A DNA stretch of 50,484 bases from Patescibacteria group bacterium UBA5532. GTDB taxonomy: Bacteria; Patescibacteriota; Gracilibacteria; BD1-5; UBA2023. Numbering within the stretch: the first letter of the stretch is position 1; the number at the start of each line of letters is the position of its first letter. The stretch is from NCBI GenBank assembly GCA_002426885.1, contig DINU01000022.1, positions 1-50,484 on the forward strand. The letters run 5' to 3'. The translations under genes were made by a program, and so were the position numbers. The notes beneath the pieces were generated by a model. It made no database searches. It saw nothing but the letters and a program-made list of their open reading frames with translations, and had not been told where the DNA came from. Shown in pieces: positions 30,915 through 38,617 of the stretch.

Positions 30915-31625
30915 ATGCAACGATTCTACTATCCACGACTTCTGACGCCTGATATGGAGATCACAGAAGATACACTCCTACATCAGATCGGGCGAGTTAT
31001 GCGTGCAAAAATAGGAGAGAAGATTATCCTTTTTTCCTGAGATGGATGGGAAAATATCTATGAGATACAGCGTATAGATAAGAAGAGTATTATACTTCGA
31101 TGAGTAGAAACGTACAAAAATAGAACCATAAATGAACATAATATTCATCTTTACCAGGCAATTCCGAATAAATATGAGAAGATCGAATATATCATAGAAA
31201 AGTGAGTCGAGGTCGGAATACGACATTTTACCTTTTTCCGATCCGACTTCTCTCAGAAACTTCATATTTCTCTCGCAAAAGAAGAGCGCTTTCGTACGAT
31301 CGCACGAGAAGCACTTGAGCAGTGTGGAGGAGCTTTTTTACCGGAAATAGAGTTCGTAGAGGGTATAGATTATAGAGAAGATTTTACATATCCACCGTTC
31401 GTTCTCCATACAAATGTACAGAAATCATCCAATAAATGAACATTATTACAGGATTATACCTTCTTTGTCTGACCAGAATGATGATGGAGTCCACGAGAAA
31501 TAGAGATCATGCAAGAAAGAGGTTTTATATTTGTACATTTTTGAGAAAGAATTCTCAGAACTGAGACAGCATCATCCGTCTTTGCATTTTTACTACTCCA
31601 TAGAAGAGATATTCCTGATCTATAA
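30915..31625 (+). CDS. rsmE: 16S rRNA m3U1498 methyltransferase
   Basis: Methylates U1498 of 16S rRNA. The 236-residue protein has the N-terminal PUA-like domain (MQRFYYPRLLTPDMEITEDT) and the C-terminal SPOUT knot with FVGPEGGWSPREIEIMQERG. LRTETASSVFAFLLLHRR fits the family's LGxRILRxETA end. About nine TGA-Gly codons. It is markedly AT-rich compared with galU, ten bases upstream. Stop TAA, and a terminator lies 80 bp beyond. Confidence 0.9.
31110..31139. repeat. 30-bp palindrome family, copy A (inside rsmE)
   Basis: The pattern is AYGTAC, twelve bases, then ATAAATGAACAT. On the opposite strand this copy shares the 13-mer TTTATGGTTCTAT with copy D. It lies within the rsmE reading frame. 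Confidence 0.45.
31414..31443. repeat. 30-bp palindrome family, copy B (inside rsmE)
   Basis: ATGTAC, twelve bases, ATAAATGAACAT: the same length and ends as the other copies, with a weaker left arm. Also inside rsmE. Confidence 0.4.
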
Positions 31626-31702
31626 AGGAATTATCAAGGAATACTTCTATATAATACCGAAATACAGTATATCTCCAAGCACTATATATAGTGGTATAGA
31701 AT

Positions 31703-31730
31703 TCTCTCGCAAGACGAGAGATATTTTTTG
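31703..31730 (+). terminator. rsmE terminator
   Basis: TCTCTCG (31703-31709) pairs with CGAGAGA (31715-31721) and is followed by TATTTTTT. Confidence 0.75.
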
Positions 31731-31815
31731 TGTGGGAAAATTCAGGAATATTCCCAATGTTTTCCTTTCTATATCAGAAGATTGTGATCAAAAATACTAT
31801 TCATAAACTCTAAAA

Positions 31816-31845
31816 ATGTATATTTATAGTTTTATAAATGAACAT
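31816..31845. repeat. 30-bp palindrome family, copy C
   Basis: ATGTATATTTAT, six bases, ATAAATGAACAT, in the gap before the structured RNA. It matches copy D at 25 of 30 positions in the same orientation. Confidence 0.5.
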
Positions 31846-31963
31846 TTTATATAATTTCGAATCTTCCTTTTATTAAGATGAAAGTAGGTAATTATATACT
31901 AATAATGAGTAAATATATAGAAATAGCAATACTTATACTTTCGCATGAAAATAAAAAGTAGCA

Positions 31964-31969
31964 TATAAT
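31964..31969 (+). promoter_or_regulatory. -10 element of the structured RNA
   Basis: A perfect TATAAT lies a few bases before the first hairpin of the RNA candidate. The -35 is weak (TTTCGC about 17 bp upstream). Confidence 0.45.
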
Positions 31970-31973
31970 ACCT

Positions 31974-32390
31974 GTGTCTTCTGAAAAGAAGGACACCTTA
32001 AAATCCCGACCCACTGATGGTTTTTCTCTCCCTCAGAGAATATTCCGCCTCCTCTTCAAAACACATACTCTTCATATCATACCGATACCGAAAGTATACA
32101 CATACAAAGAGTCATAAAAAAAACAATCTGGGGGACCAAGCAGAGTTGATATACCAATACATATCACTTGTGTTTGGTCCCTCGCAAAAAAGCCTTTGCG
32201 AGAAAATTTTGGGCTTACCAAATTTCGGAAGGTGGGTCAGGTATCCTTCCACGGATTGTGTCTGAGTGGCACACACCCGATGTCTATGTCTCCCGGAATG
32301 CTTCTATTGCTTATTCCACAGTGAGTACATAGACACACCCAATCCAGGTCTTCCGCTATACCCATAGTCGGAAGACTTTTTGATTATAGA
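31974..32390 (+). ncRNA. Large structured RNA, about 410 nt, unknown family
   Basis: No gene fits here, yet the stretch is densely paired and ends in an intrinsic terminator. Stems in order: GTGTC-TTCT hairpin at the 5' end; TTCTCT/AGAGAA; ACTCTT/AAGAGT; GGGACCAA (about 32143) with TTGGTCCC, enclosing TGATAT/ATATCA; CTCGCAAA/TTTGCGAG; GGAAGG/CCTTCC; TGTCTATGT/ACATAGACA enclosing GGAAT/ATTCC; and the terminator GTCTTCCG/CGGAAGAC with a T run. The loop of GGAAGG/CCTTCC (TGGGTC) can pair with GACCCA near 32006, a pseudoknot. I see no signature of tmRNA, RNase P RNA or SRP RNA. Confidence 0.6.
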
Positions 32391-32493
32391 ATATTTCATG
32401 TCAGAATACAAGAAATAGAAGGAGCGATTTAGAGTCCTTTATTTTAAAGCAAAAAGGTATATATTTTCTCAGAGAAAAGAGGGAATTATGAAT

Positions 32494-32523
32494 ATGTACT
32501 TTTATGGTTCTATAAATGTACAT
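32494..32523. repeat. 30-bp palindrome family, copy D
   Basis: ATGTACTTTTAT, spacer GGTTCT, ATAAATGTACAT: a nearly perfect 12-bp inverted repeat that touches the rlmH stop codon. With copy C it brackets the structured RNA. Confidence 0.5.
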
Positions 32524-32984
32524 TATTCATGATGGTAATGACTTCATTTTTCTATCATCGTGACGCGGTATATCTGCTCCAGAAGTGTCAGAAAGGCAAG
32601 TCCATGAGGAAGTGTAAAATCAGAAATACGCATCGTATCGTGTATGTATGGCTTCAGGAGATTGATATCGACCCCATAACTTCCTCAGATGATAAAGATG
32701 AGCTCTCAGAGCTGGATCTTCTGCATGATAAATGTATGAAGTTTCAGTGTTGTGTAGGTTTTTCCGTGCTCATCACAGAGAATGATCGTCCCTCACTTCA
32801 TTTTCTCGAGTGTTTTTATAATCCGTTCTGTCTCACGATGGATCACTTGCGCCGTATGTGTCGCGGAGAGCCGTTCTGGTGTGATCTGGATGTGGCGGAT
32901 CGACTTTCCCAGACGCTTCTGATATTCTTCTATAGGATGCCGGAAGTGTTGCCACGAATCCGCGACAGTAATGAGTGTAATCAT
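32523..32984 (-). CDS. rlmH: 23S rRNA pseudouridine-1915 N3-methyltransferase
   Basis: SPOUT methyltransferase acting on helix 69 of 23S rRNA. The 153-residue protein starts MITLITVADSWQHFRHPIEE. It has IILCDEHGKTYTT (family LDERGK), the knot segment LIFIIGGSYGVD with a TGA-coded Gly, and the invariant C-terminal KGSHYHHE, where Gly is again TGA. The start is placed at 32984 because residues upstream of it do not fit the family. Stop TAA. Confidence 0.93.
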
Positions 32985-33059
32985 GTGAAAAAAACCTCGG
33001 TAATTATAGAAAAAAAGATTGACATTACAATCGATTTCTCTAGAATGCACGCACTTTAC

Positions 33060-33135
33060 GCCACCTTAGCTCAGTTGGTAGAGCATCGGTTTTGTAAACC
33101 GACGGTCGAGAGTTCGAGTCTCTCAGGTGGCTCCA
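33060..33135 (+). tRNA. tRNA-Thr (UGU)
   Basis: Full cloverleaf: acceptor GCCACCT/AGGTGGC, D loop AGCTCAGTTGGTAGAGC, anticodon loop TTTGTAA, T loop GTTCGAGTC. The CCA end is encoded. Confidence 0.96.
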
Positions 33136-33164
33136 TTTTTTTCTCTACACGCGAAAAACAATAT

Positions 33165-33248
33165 GGGTCGGTTCCAGAGTGGTCAAATGGGGAGGACTGT
33201 AAATCCTTTGCTTCGGCTTCGTAGGTTCGATCCCTACCCGGCCCACCA
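33165..33248 (+). tRNA. tRNA-Tyr (GUA)
   Basis: Acceptor GGGTCGG/CCGGCCC, anticodon stem-loop GGA-CTGTAAA-TCC, a long variable arm typical of class II tRNAs, T loop GTTCGATCC and an encoded CCA. Confidence 0.96.
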
Positions 33249-33265
33249 TATTTTTTATGTAGAGA

Positions 33266-33349
33266 GCCCAGATGGTGGAATGGTAGACACTCCGGTCTTA
33301 GAAGCCGGTGCCGCAAGGCGTGAGGGTTCAAGTCCCTCTTTGGGCACCA
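33266..33349 (+). tRNA. tRNA-Leu (UAG)
   Basis: Acceptor GCCCAGA/TTTGGGC, anticodon loop CTTAGAA, long variable arm (TGCCGCAAGGCG), T loop GTTCAAGTC and an encoded CCA. Confidence 0.96.
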
Positions 33350-33457
33350 GCTCTATATAACAGGCATTTGAAGAAAAAGGTGAAAATGAATCATACTGAG
33401 GACTTGAATCTGAGTGTTTCCGTCGTATCAGAGATAAAGTTTATAATTATTTAATTT

Positions 33458-33719
33458 ATGGATATGGAAAAGAGTATTGAAAAGCAGGGGGGGGGTGCTC
33501 GCAATTGGTACTAGGGTAGCTCCTAGGAAGGAGATAACAGCAGGAAGACTGCTTACGATGGACGTGCAGGGAAAAGTGGTTGATATAATGATGACAGGAT
33601 TGTATAAAAATTATCCTTTGTACCGTATTGTTTGGGATATACCAGGAATATCAGATCAGGAAGGTGTTGAGGAAACCACATCGGGTTGGTTACAAGATAC
33701 TCAGTTCAGGGTGGTTTAG
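33458..33719 (+). CDS. Small protein with a G9 tract near its start
   Basis: From the ATG at 33458 the frame reads MDMEKSIEKQGG and enters nine consecutive G residues (33487-33495), after which it hits TAG. One G fewer joins it to the frame that continues GVLAIGTRVAPRKEITAGRL to TAG at 33719, about 86 residues in all. The second part resembles a small beta-barrel (GxRVxP, GKVV, YRIVWD), family not known. None of its nine or so glycines uses TGA and it uses AGG arginine, unlike its neighbours. Phase variation, an assembly error or a foreign gene are all possible. Confidence 0.55.
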
Positions 33720-33778
33720 GATGTTGTTACTGAAAAAATTATAAAAAGATTCTCATAAAAAATTTCTCACAATCAATC

Positions 33779-33808
33779 AAAGAGCTTTACCGTAAGCTCT
33801 TTTTTATT
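33779..33808 (+). terminator. Intrinsic terminator
   Basis: AGAGCTT (33781-33787) pairs with AAGCTCT around TACCGT and is followed by a T run. Ends the G9-tract gene. Confidence 0.8.
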
Positions 33809-33838
33809 GTTTACCGAGAGTTCAAGGATGGTTAATTT

Positions 33839-33946
33839 ATGAGAGTTCGTATATCGTCTGAGAGTGCTTGAATTGCCTGTCTGAATAGAGTGTTCCCTAA
33901 CAATTTAAGAGATTACATAGGCAGAGAAGGAAACTCCGCTAAATAA
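33839..33946 (+). CDS. Possible 35-residue ORF
   Basis: Reads MRVRISSESAGIACLNRVFP with one TGA-Gly and stops at TAA. There is no recognised similarity and it may be chance. Two TATAAT boxes (33990-33995, 33998-34003) follow in the gap and probably drive the Nudix gene. Confidence 0.2.
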
Positions 33947-34030
33947 AAATATAACCAACAACACCCATTTAAGCTCTTTGCAATTTTCATATAATCGTAT
34001 AATCTACAAATATTAGTAATAATATAGATT

Positions 34031-34444
34031 ATGCTTAAGATTAAAAAAGTTTCCTGTGCATTACTTGTAAAAGACTGATGCCTATTAATTCAAGATAGAA
34101 AGGGTATTGCAAAATATTGAGAGGATTGGTCCTTCTTCTGAGGTTGAATAGAAGACAATGAAACCCCGGAACAAGCATTGTTTCGAGAAATGAAAGAAGA
34201 ATTAAGTATTGATATTTCGGAGTGGAAAATCATAGAATGATGAGAAGTAGTTCATATATTACCTACTTTTGGTATTGAATATCATCGATATCTTTTTCTT
34301 GTTCACATAGCAGATGGATTCGATAGTTTCCGTGATATGGAATGAGCGGGGGCGCATTTCTTCCCGATCGATCGCCTGCATGAGCTCAGATTTCATACGG
34401 ATATTTCGGAAGAAATCGCTTTTCTGAAGACGTTTTCCTTGTAA
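34031..34444 (+). CDS. Nudix hydrolase
   Basis: A 137-residue hydrolase of nucleoside diphosphate derivatives. The complete Nudix box reads GIEDNETPEQALFREMKEEL, preceded by two glycines of which one is TGA-coded; the catalytic REXXEE residues are intact, unlike in the NrtR at 4688. Substrate unknown. Seven or so TGA-Gly codons; stop TAA. Confidence 0.92.
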
Positions 34445-34590
34445 ATTTTTGATTCGCGATCAAGTGATACTATATTCGATTCTTTCCCAGAAATTTGAGT
34501 TCTTGTTTCATGTGCGAGTGTTCTCGCTCTCGCAGAAATAACAATCCATTTCTTATTCTTCTCTTCAACTCAGAGATTTCTCCCACAATA
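34445..34590. other. Intergenic gap
   Basis: No gene or clear promoter seen before the terminator at 34591. Confidence 0.3.
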
Positions 34591-34613
34591 AAAACTCCAA
34601 TTGCTTGGAGTTT
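34591..34613. terminator. Bidirectional terminator
   Basis: AAAACTCCAA pairs with TTGGAGTTTT around TTGC, between the converging Nudix and SH3 protein genes. Confidence 0.88.
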
Positions 34614-34628
34614 TCGATTTCCGAGAAA

Positions 34629-35579
34629 TTATCGAAGGAGGGGAGCAGGATCAACTCGCTGATATTTTTCCACCACGAGAAAATCGGATCGGATATATCC
34701 ATGGAGACTTCGGTCTTCACTTATGACCTCAGACCAGTTATTCACAGTCGAGACGATATAGACTTTTGTACCATTTGTGAGGGAAGTGACGATTTTGGAC
34801 GTTGCTGATGCTTCGGCACGGACATTTACCAGATGAGAAACCTGTACGTGTGCGATATCGCTCCAGTAGACAGGATCGGCCTGTCCAATCCGTACGAGAT
34901 CACTCTGGGTCGGCTCTCGAAGCCATCGCGAAACGATGTATCCATCAGCACGACCCGTCGTGTCTGCGATGGTGGTATTTTCCACCGTATCAGTTACCTG
35001 GATTTCTGCTCCTTGTGCTTTCGACCATGCTCCGATAGTGTCTTCTACGACGACCGCGTCATTCTTCAGAAGATATGCCTCTGTATCACTTGTTGTACTT
35101 GCTTGTTCTCGCATTCTGACGCTATAGACAGGATTTGCATAACGGACACCCTGATCTTTGAGCTCGTCAGTCCGGTAATTTCCTATGTCAGCCGATGTCA
35201 GATCGAGCAGCACTCCTGTCGACTCACGAGTCGTGTATGAAGTCGGAATGATCGTCTGTGTGGATGTCAAAGTCGTCGTTACCGGTGTCGGAGTGACGAT
35301 CGTCTCGTGAGAAGTCGTCGTGAGAGGCGTCGTATAGTCGACGACAGCAGGCTGAGTCACTGTCTGTGTCGTAGTCGTCCCAGATCCGATACATCCTGGA
35401 AGATTCGGCTCGACCTGAACCTTCTCGAATTGTCCGACAGTCGTCCGGATGATTGCTTCACCAGAACAAGAAACCTGTGCATATGCGATGCTTCCAGGGG
35501 CAGCGAATGCCTCAGAAGAGAAGAGGAAGATACCGAGTCAGACTGATACAGCTGAGAGAAAACGAAGAGAAAGAGACAT
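34629..35579 (-). CDS. Secreted protein with two SH3-type domains
   Basis: A 316-residue exported protein. The signal peptide covers about residues 1-27 (RFLSAVSVGLGIFLFSSEAF, AFA-A cleavage site), with TGA-coded glycines. Then come a short domain with two cysteines (C38, C59), a Thr-rich linker, and two bacterial SH3-type repeats, each with a VRMREQAS or VNVRAEAS start and a GAWSKA or NNWSEV segment ending in GYI. Such domains bind cell-wall peptides. No catalytic domain is present, so it is probably an envelope-binding protein. Confidence 0.8.
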
Positions 35580-35631
35580 AGAAAAATGGAGTTTAGTGGT
35601 ATTCAATTTTCAGGAATATATAAATAATTTT

Positions 35632-36390
35632 CTATTTGTCAAATTTATTCTGAAAGAGATTTTTTAGAAATGCATCGAGTCCTTTAGTTTGTGATGTATT
35701 ATATATTTTTAAAAGAATACTCCCCAAAACTGCTATGTCAGCTTCTTGCAACACATTTTCTATATCTTTTTCCGTTTTTATTCCAAATCATACAGCAATT
35801 TTAGAATCATGAAATAAACTCCTTACACGTTTGATATAGGCTGGAAATTTCTCTGATAAATGTAAATCATTTCAAGTGGTCATATTTTGGCTCACGGCAT
35901 ATACTAAACTCGTGGATATACTATTCGCAAGGAGCATGAGTCGCTCCTCGGAAATATTTGAAGAAACAACAGGTATAAAATTAATATTGGAATCTTTACA
36001 TAATTCAATAAGCACTTTTCCTTCCTCACTATCAAAAGGAATATCGGGAATAATAACTCAAAATATACCAATATTCGATGCCCTTTCGATAAATTTTTCC
36101 ACCCCATAAAAATGAACAATATGATAATATGTCATAATTATGGTTTTTGATTGTGATGTATTTCATGCATGTATGGCTTCTAGAAAATCAAAACATTTTC
36201 ATGTATCTGTTCCATTATGAAGCGCCTCTCGATTTGCTTGAGATATTATAGGCCCATCTGCAATAGGATCTGAAAAAGGAAATTGGACTTCGATATACGT
36301 TGAATACTTCGATAAAGTTCGGTATATATTGTAGCTTTCTTCCATATTTGGATATCCACAGACCATATGGGTCATGATTTTTTTAGTCAT
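35632..36390 (-). CDS. trpA: Tryptophan synthase alpha chain
   Basis: Cleaves indole-3-glycerol phosphate to indole, which passes to TrpB. The 252-residue TIM-barrel protein has HMVCGYPNMEES, the catalytic Glu region in YIEVQFPFSDPIADGPIISQ, and the Asp loop GVIIPDIPFDSEEG. The phosphate-binding part is KIAVGFGIKTEKDIENVL. The ATG at 36388-36390 overlaps the trpB stop by eight bases, so translation is coupled. Several TGA-Gly codons; AT-rich. Stop TAG. Confidence 0.93.
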
Positions 36391-37618
36391 ATTTCTGAGC
36401 ATATTCTTTTATAAAATCTATAAATTCAGTACTGAAATTTGGAGCAGTAATAAATAAATCTTTCTCTCATCTTCATGAAATGTTACAGATAATTACTTTT
36501 TCTTTTGGTAGGGTTTTTGCCAATTTTAACACATGTGCCAAGCCATGTGCTGATTCAAGAGCGGGAAGTATTCCCTCGGACATCATGCATGTTTTTACAG
36601 CATGGAGAGCTTCTTCATCGGTTGCAAAGCTCATTTCCAGTCTTCAGATATTCTCAAGATAGCTAATTTGCGGACTCACTCATGAATAATCGAGTCCTGC
36701 AGAAATAGAATATGTATCTTGTATTTGTCATTTCTCATCCTGAAGAAAATATGACTTATATCATTCTACATATCCCACCTCTTTTTGGGCAAAACGCACC
36801 GCATGTTTTCATGATTTTATTCCTTTTCCTCAGGCTTCCACGCCTATCATTTTTACATCTGGATCATCCAGAAATTCATAGAATAACCCGAGAGAATTGC
36901 TTCCTCATCATACACAGGCGACCAGATAATCTGGAGAAATATTGAGCTGAAAGCTCTGTTTTCTCACCTCTTCTCATATAATCTTCTGAAAAAATACATT
37001 CATACTTGGATACGGATTTGGTCAACACGCCGTTCCGAGGAGGTAATAGCTTGTTTCACTATTATTGAGTAAATCCTTCAATGCAGCATTCACCGCATCG
37101 CGTAATGTTTGTGATCCATCCAAGACTGGTATCACCGTCGCTCACGCGAGTTCCATATATATCACATTTGGCTTCTGTCTTTCGTAATCTTTTTTCCCCA
37201 TGTATATGATACATTCGAGTCAAAGCTTTGCACATATACTTGCTGTTGCCAGTCCATGTTGTCACGCTCATGTTTCTGCTATTATTCTTTTTTTTCATAA
37301 ATACTTTGCTATCAAGGCTTGTCATACACAATGATTGATTTTATGGGCTCAGGTATGATTGACTCATTCATTTTTCAGGTATATTTGAGCACCTCATATT
37401 TTCCGTGATAAATTCTCTGCATACACCAAAGGAGAGGGTCTTCCGATATAATTTTTATAGAGTGCATGGAGATCTTCCAGAAACTTTTTATCTTTTTTTA
37501 TAGTAAAAAACGCCTCCTGTATATCTTTCATCACAGGAAAAAGAAGCTCAGGAATATATGCTCATCAAAATTCTCAGAATCGCCCCGTTTCGTTTATGAT
37601 TACATCTTTGAGTGACAT
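36383..37618 (-). CDS. trpB: Tryptophan synthase beta chain
   Basis: PLP enzyme joining indole and serine into tryptophan. The 411-residue protein begins with a GRFGEFGGAYIPE segment and has the PLP lysine in NHTGAHKIN and the phosphate-binding VGGGSNSLG. AETGAGQHGLATA is the family's other glycine-rich loop. Some two dozen of its glycines are TGA codons, including active-site ones, so the gene is invisible to a standard-code search. No trpC, trpD, trpE or trpF is in the window, so indole or indole-glycerol phosphate may be imported or made elsewhere. Confidence 0.96.
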
Positions 37619-37623
37619 AGGTT

Positions 37624-37833
37624 TTAGTTTATTCAATTAAAATATATTCACCCTGGAGGAAGATTATCCACCCTGTCAAGTGGGACTTGTATAGACAGAC
37701 TTCACACCCTGTTCGCGTATACAACAATGATTTTTTGTGCATTTGATGGTGGCATTGTGTCCAAAGCATTCCTGCACTGTTGGCGTATTGTTTCGAGTTC
37801 ATTGGGTTGGGTTGTTTGATTTGGAGTTTCCAT
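37624..37833 (-). CDS. Small protein ORF upstream of trpB
   Basis: 69 residues starting METPNQTTQPNELETIRQQC and ending LPPGGIYFNGIN at a TAA five bases before trpB. TGA is Gly at three points. It contains no Trp. CACCCTG occurs three times on the plus strand of its 3' part (37649, 37669, 37705). No family recognised; the proximity to trpB suggests co-transcription. Confidence 0.55.
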
Positions 37834-37889
37834 AATTGTAAAAATTAAAAGTAATAAAAAATTTATGAGAGAAGAAATGAATCGTAAAT

Positions 37890-38075
37890 TTATTTTTTTA
37901 TAAAAGTTGCTCGTACCCGTTCTTTTATCCACTCTGAGACTTCGTTACTTGAGAGAATCTTATCTCGGATTCTGTCTGATGGATAACCAATTGTTTTTAT
38001 GGTATCGCCAAATTTCTGTGCGATGAGACGTCTCCAGCTTGTTTCTGCTAGGACCCCCGTTGTATAGATTGTCAT
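37890..38075 (-). CDS. Small protein ORF in the trp operon
   Basis: 61 residues: MTIYTTGVLAETSWRRLIAQ, then a charged helical end with EWIKERVRATFIKK and TAA. Its ATG lies inside the end of the preceding ORF (28-base overlap), the arrangement of coupled genes. Contains two Trp. Function unknown. Confidence 0.55.
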   Translation of the reverse strand: MTIYTTGVLAETSWRRLIAQKFGDTIKTIGYPSDRIRDKILSSNEVSEWIKERVRATFIKK

Positions 38076-38200
38076 TTGGTGGTAGTAAGGACGACAAATT
38101 GTGAATTATTTGAGACTCAAGATCCTGGGAATGGATATGTAACGTTTTGTGCTATGATTACATTATCTGAATACAACTCTGGTTTTTGATGAATATTCAT
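38048..38200 (-). CDS. First small ORF after the trp attenuator
   Basis: 50 residues beginning MNIHQKPELYSDNVIIAQNV with YPFPGSGVSNN in the middle and a TAG stop. Two TGA-Gly codons. It starts 19 bases beyond the attenuator's T run, so it is the first gene controlled by it. No known family, no Trp residues. Confidence 0.5.
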
Positions 38201-38218
38201 AATAAGAGAAAAAATAAT

Positions 38219-38276
38219 AAAAAACCGCCAAACTGGCGATTTTCCAAGACACATAAAAAATGTCTCTATCGCCAAT
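38219..38276 (-). promoter_or_regulatory. Transcription attenuator of the trp operon
   Basis: Minus strand. Terminator: CGCCA/TGGCG hairpin (38226-38238) followed by six T. Antiterminator: ATTGGCGAT (38276-38268) pairs with ATCGCCAGT (38240-38232) with one wobble, using the terminator's 5' arm, and encloses an AGACA/TGTCT hairpin. The antiterminator's 5' arm covers the last Trp codon and the stop of the leader peptide. A ribosome reaching the stop would favour termination; stalling at the upstream Trp codons would favour read-through. Confidence 0.8.
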
Positions 38277-38319
38277 GATATAGATTCCACCAAAGATGTA
38301 TACGTGATACGGGTGTCAT
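38266..38319 (-). CDS. trpL: trp operon leader peptide
   Basis: Seventeen codons reading MTPVSRIHLWWNLYHWR, then TAG. Trp codons stand at positions 10, 11 and 16, three of seventeen residues, directly before the attenuator stems. It starts one base after the trpR stop. Density and placement of Trp codons match the classic leader peptide that senses charged tRNA-Trp; function is inferred from this layout. Confidence 0.8.
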   Translation of the reverse strand: MTPVSRIHLWWNLYHWR

Positions 38320-38320
38320 G

Positions 38321-38566
38321 CTAGAGAAAGTGAATAATTTCTGGATGGTCATACCGAAGGACACGATTCCCTCGGGTTACTGTCGCGATCGATACTGCGA
38401 GATCGTCTGCTATTTTCCGCTGAGATTCACCTCGCTTCAGTCGCTGAAGTATCCGAATCCGCTCCCCGAGAGTCTCCAGTTCCTGCGGAGTCATGAGTCA
38501 GGCAAGAAGCGTTCTGAGGGATTCTTTACTCGGATTTCTGAGGATGATATCGATAAATTCTTCCAT
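38321..38566 (-). CDS. trpR: Trp repressor
   Basis: 81-residue DNA-binding repressor that uses tryptophan as corepressor. It shows LMTPQELETLGERIRILQRL followed by RGESQRKIADDLAVSIATVT and RGNRVLR, aligning without gaps over the helix-turn-helix of enteric TrpR, whose IATITRG holds ligand-contacting residues. Slightly shorter than the 108-residue E. coli protein, lacking its N-terminal arm. First gene of the operon. Stop TAG. A YerC-type TrpR-like protein is the alternative, but the trp setting favours TrpR. Confidence 0.9.
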
Positions 38567-38568
38567 AT

Positions 38569-38592
38569 AGTGTATTAATATACTAGTACACT
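38569..38592 (-). promoter_or_regulatory. Candidate TrpR operator
   Basis: A 24-bp palindrome two bases before the trpR start codon: both strands fit AGTGTAYTARTA followed by TAYTARTACACT. It contains ACTAGTAC, part of the known enteric TrpR site core. Confidence 0.65.
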
Positions 38593-38617
38593 GTATATTT
38601 TTCAGTCGAGAAGTCAA
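38590..38617 (-). promoter_or_regulatory. trp operon promoter
   Basis: Minus strand TTGACT (38612-38617) and TACAGT (38590-38595), 16 bp apart; the -10 overlaps the operator edge, so TrpR binding would block it. The leader before trpR would be only about 15 nt. Confidence 0.5.

Noticed and set aside
31531..31806. Plus-strand ORF after rsmE
   Set aside because: Its first part overlaps rsmE in another frame and the remainder crosses the rsmE terminator; no coding signal.
31974..32390. Identity as tmRNA or RNase P RNA
   Set aside because: No tRNA-like 3' end with CCA and no tag ORF for tmRNA; no recognisable universally conserved P4 sequences for RNase P.
36712..36945. Plus-strand ORF of 77 codons within trpB
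   Set aside because: Antisense to the well-supported trpB gene, no motif.
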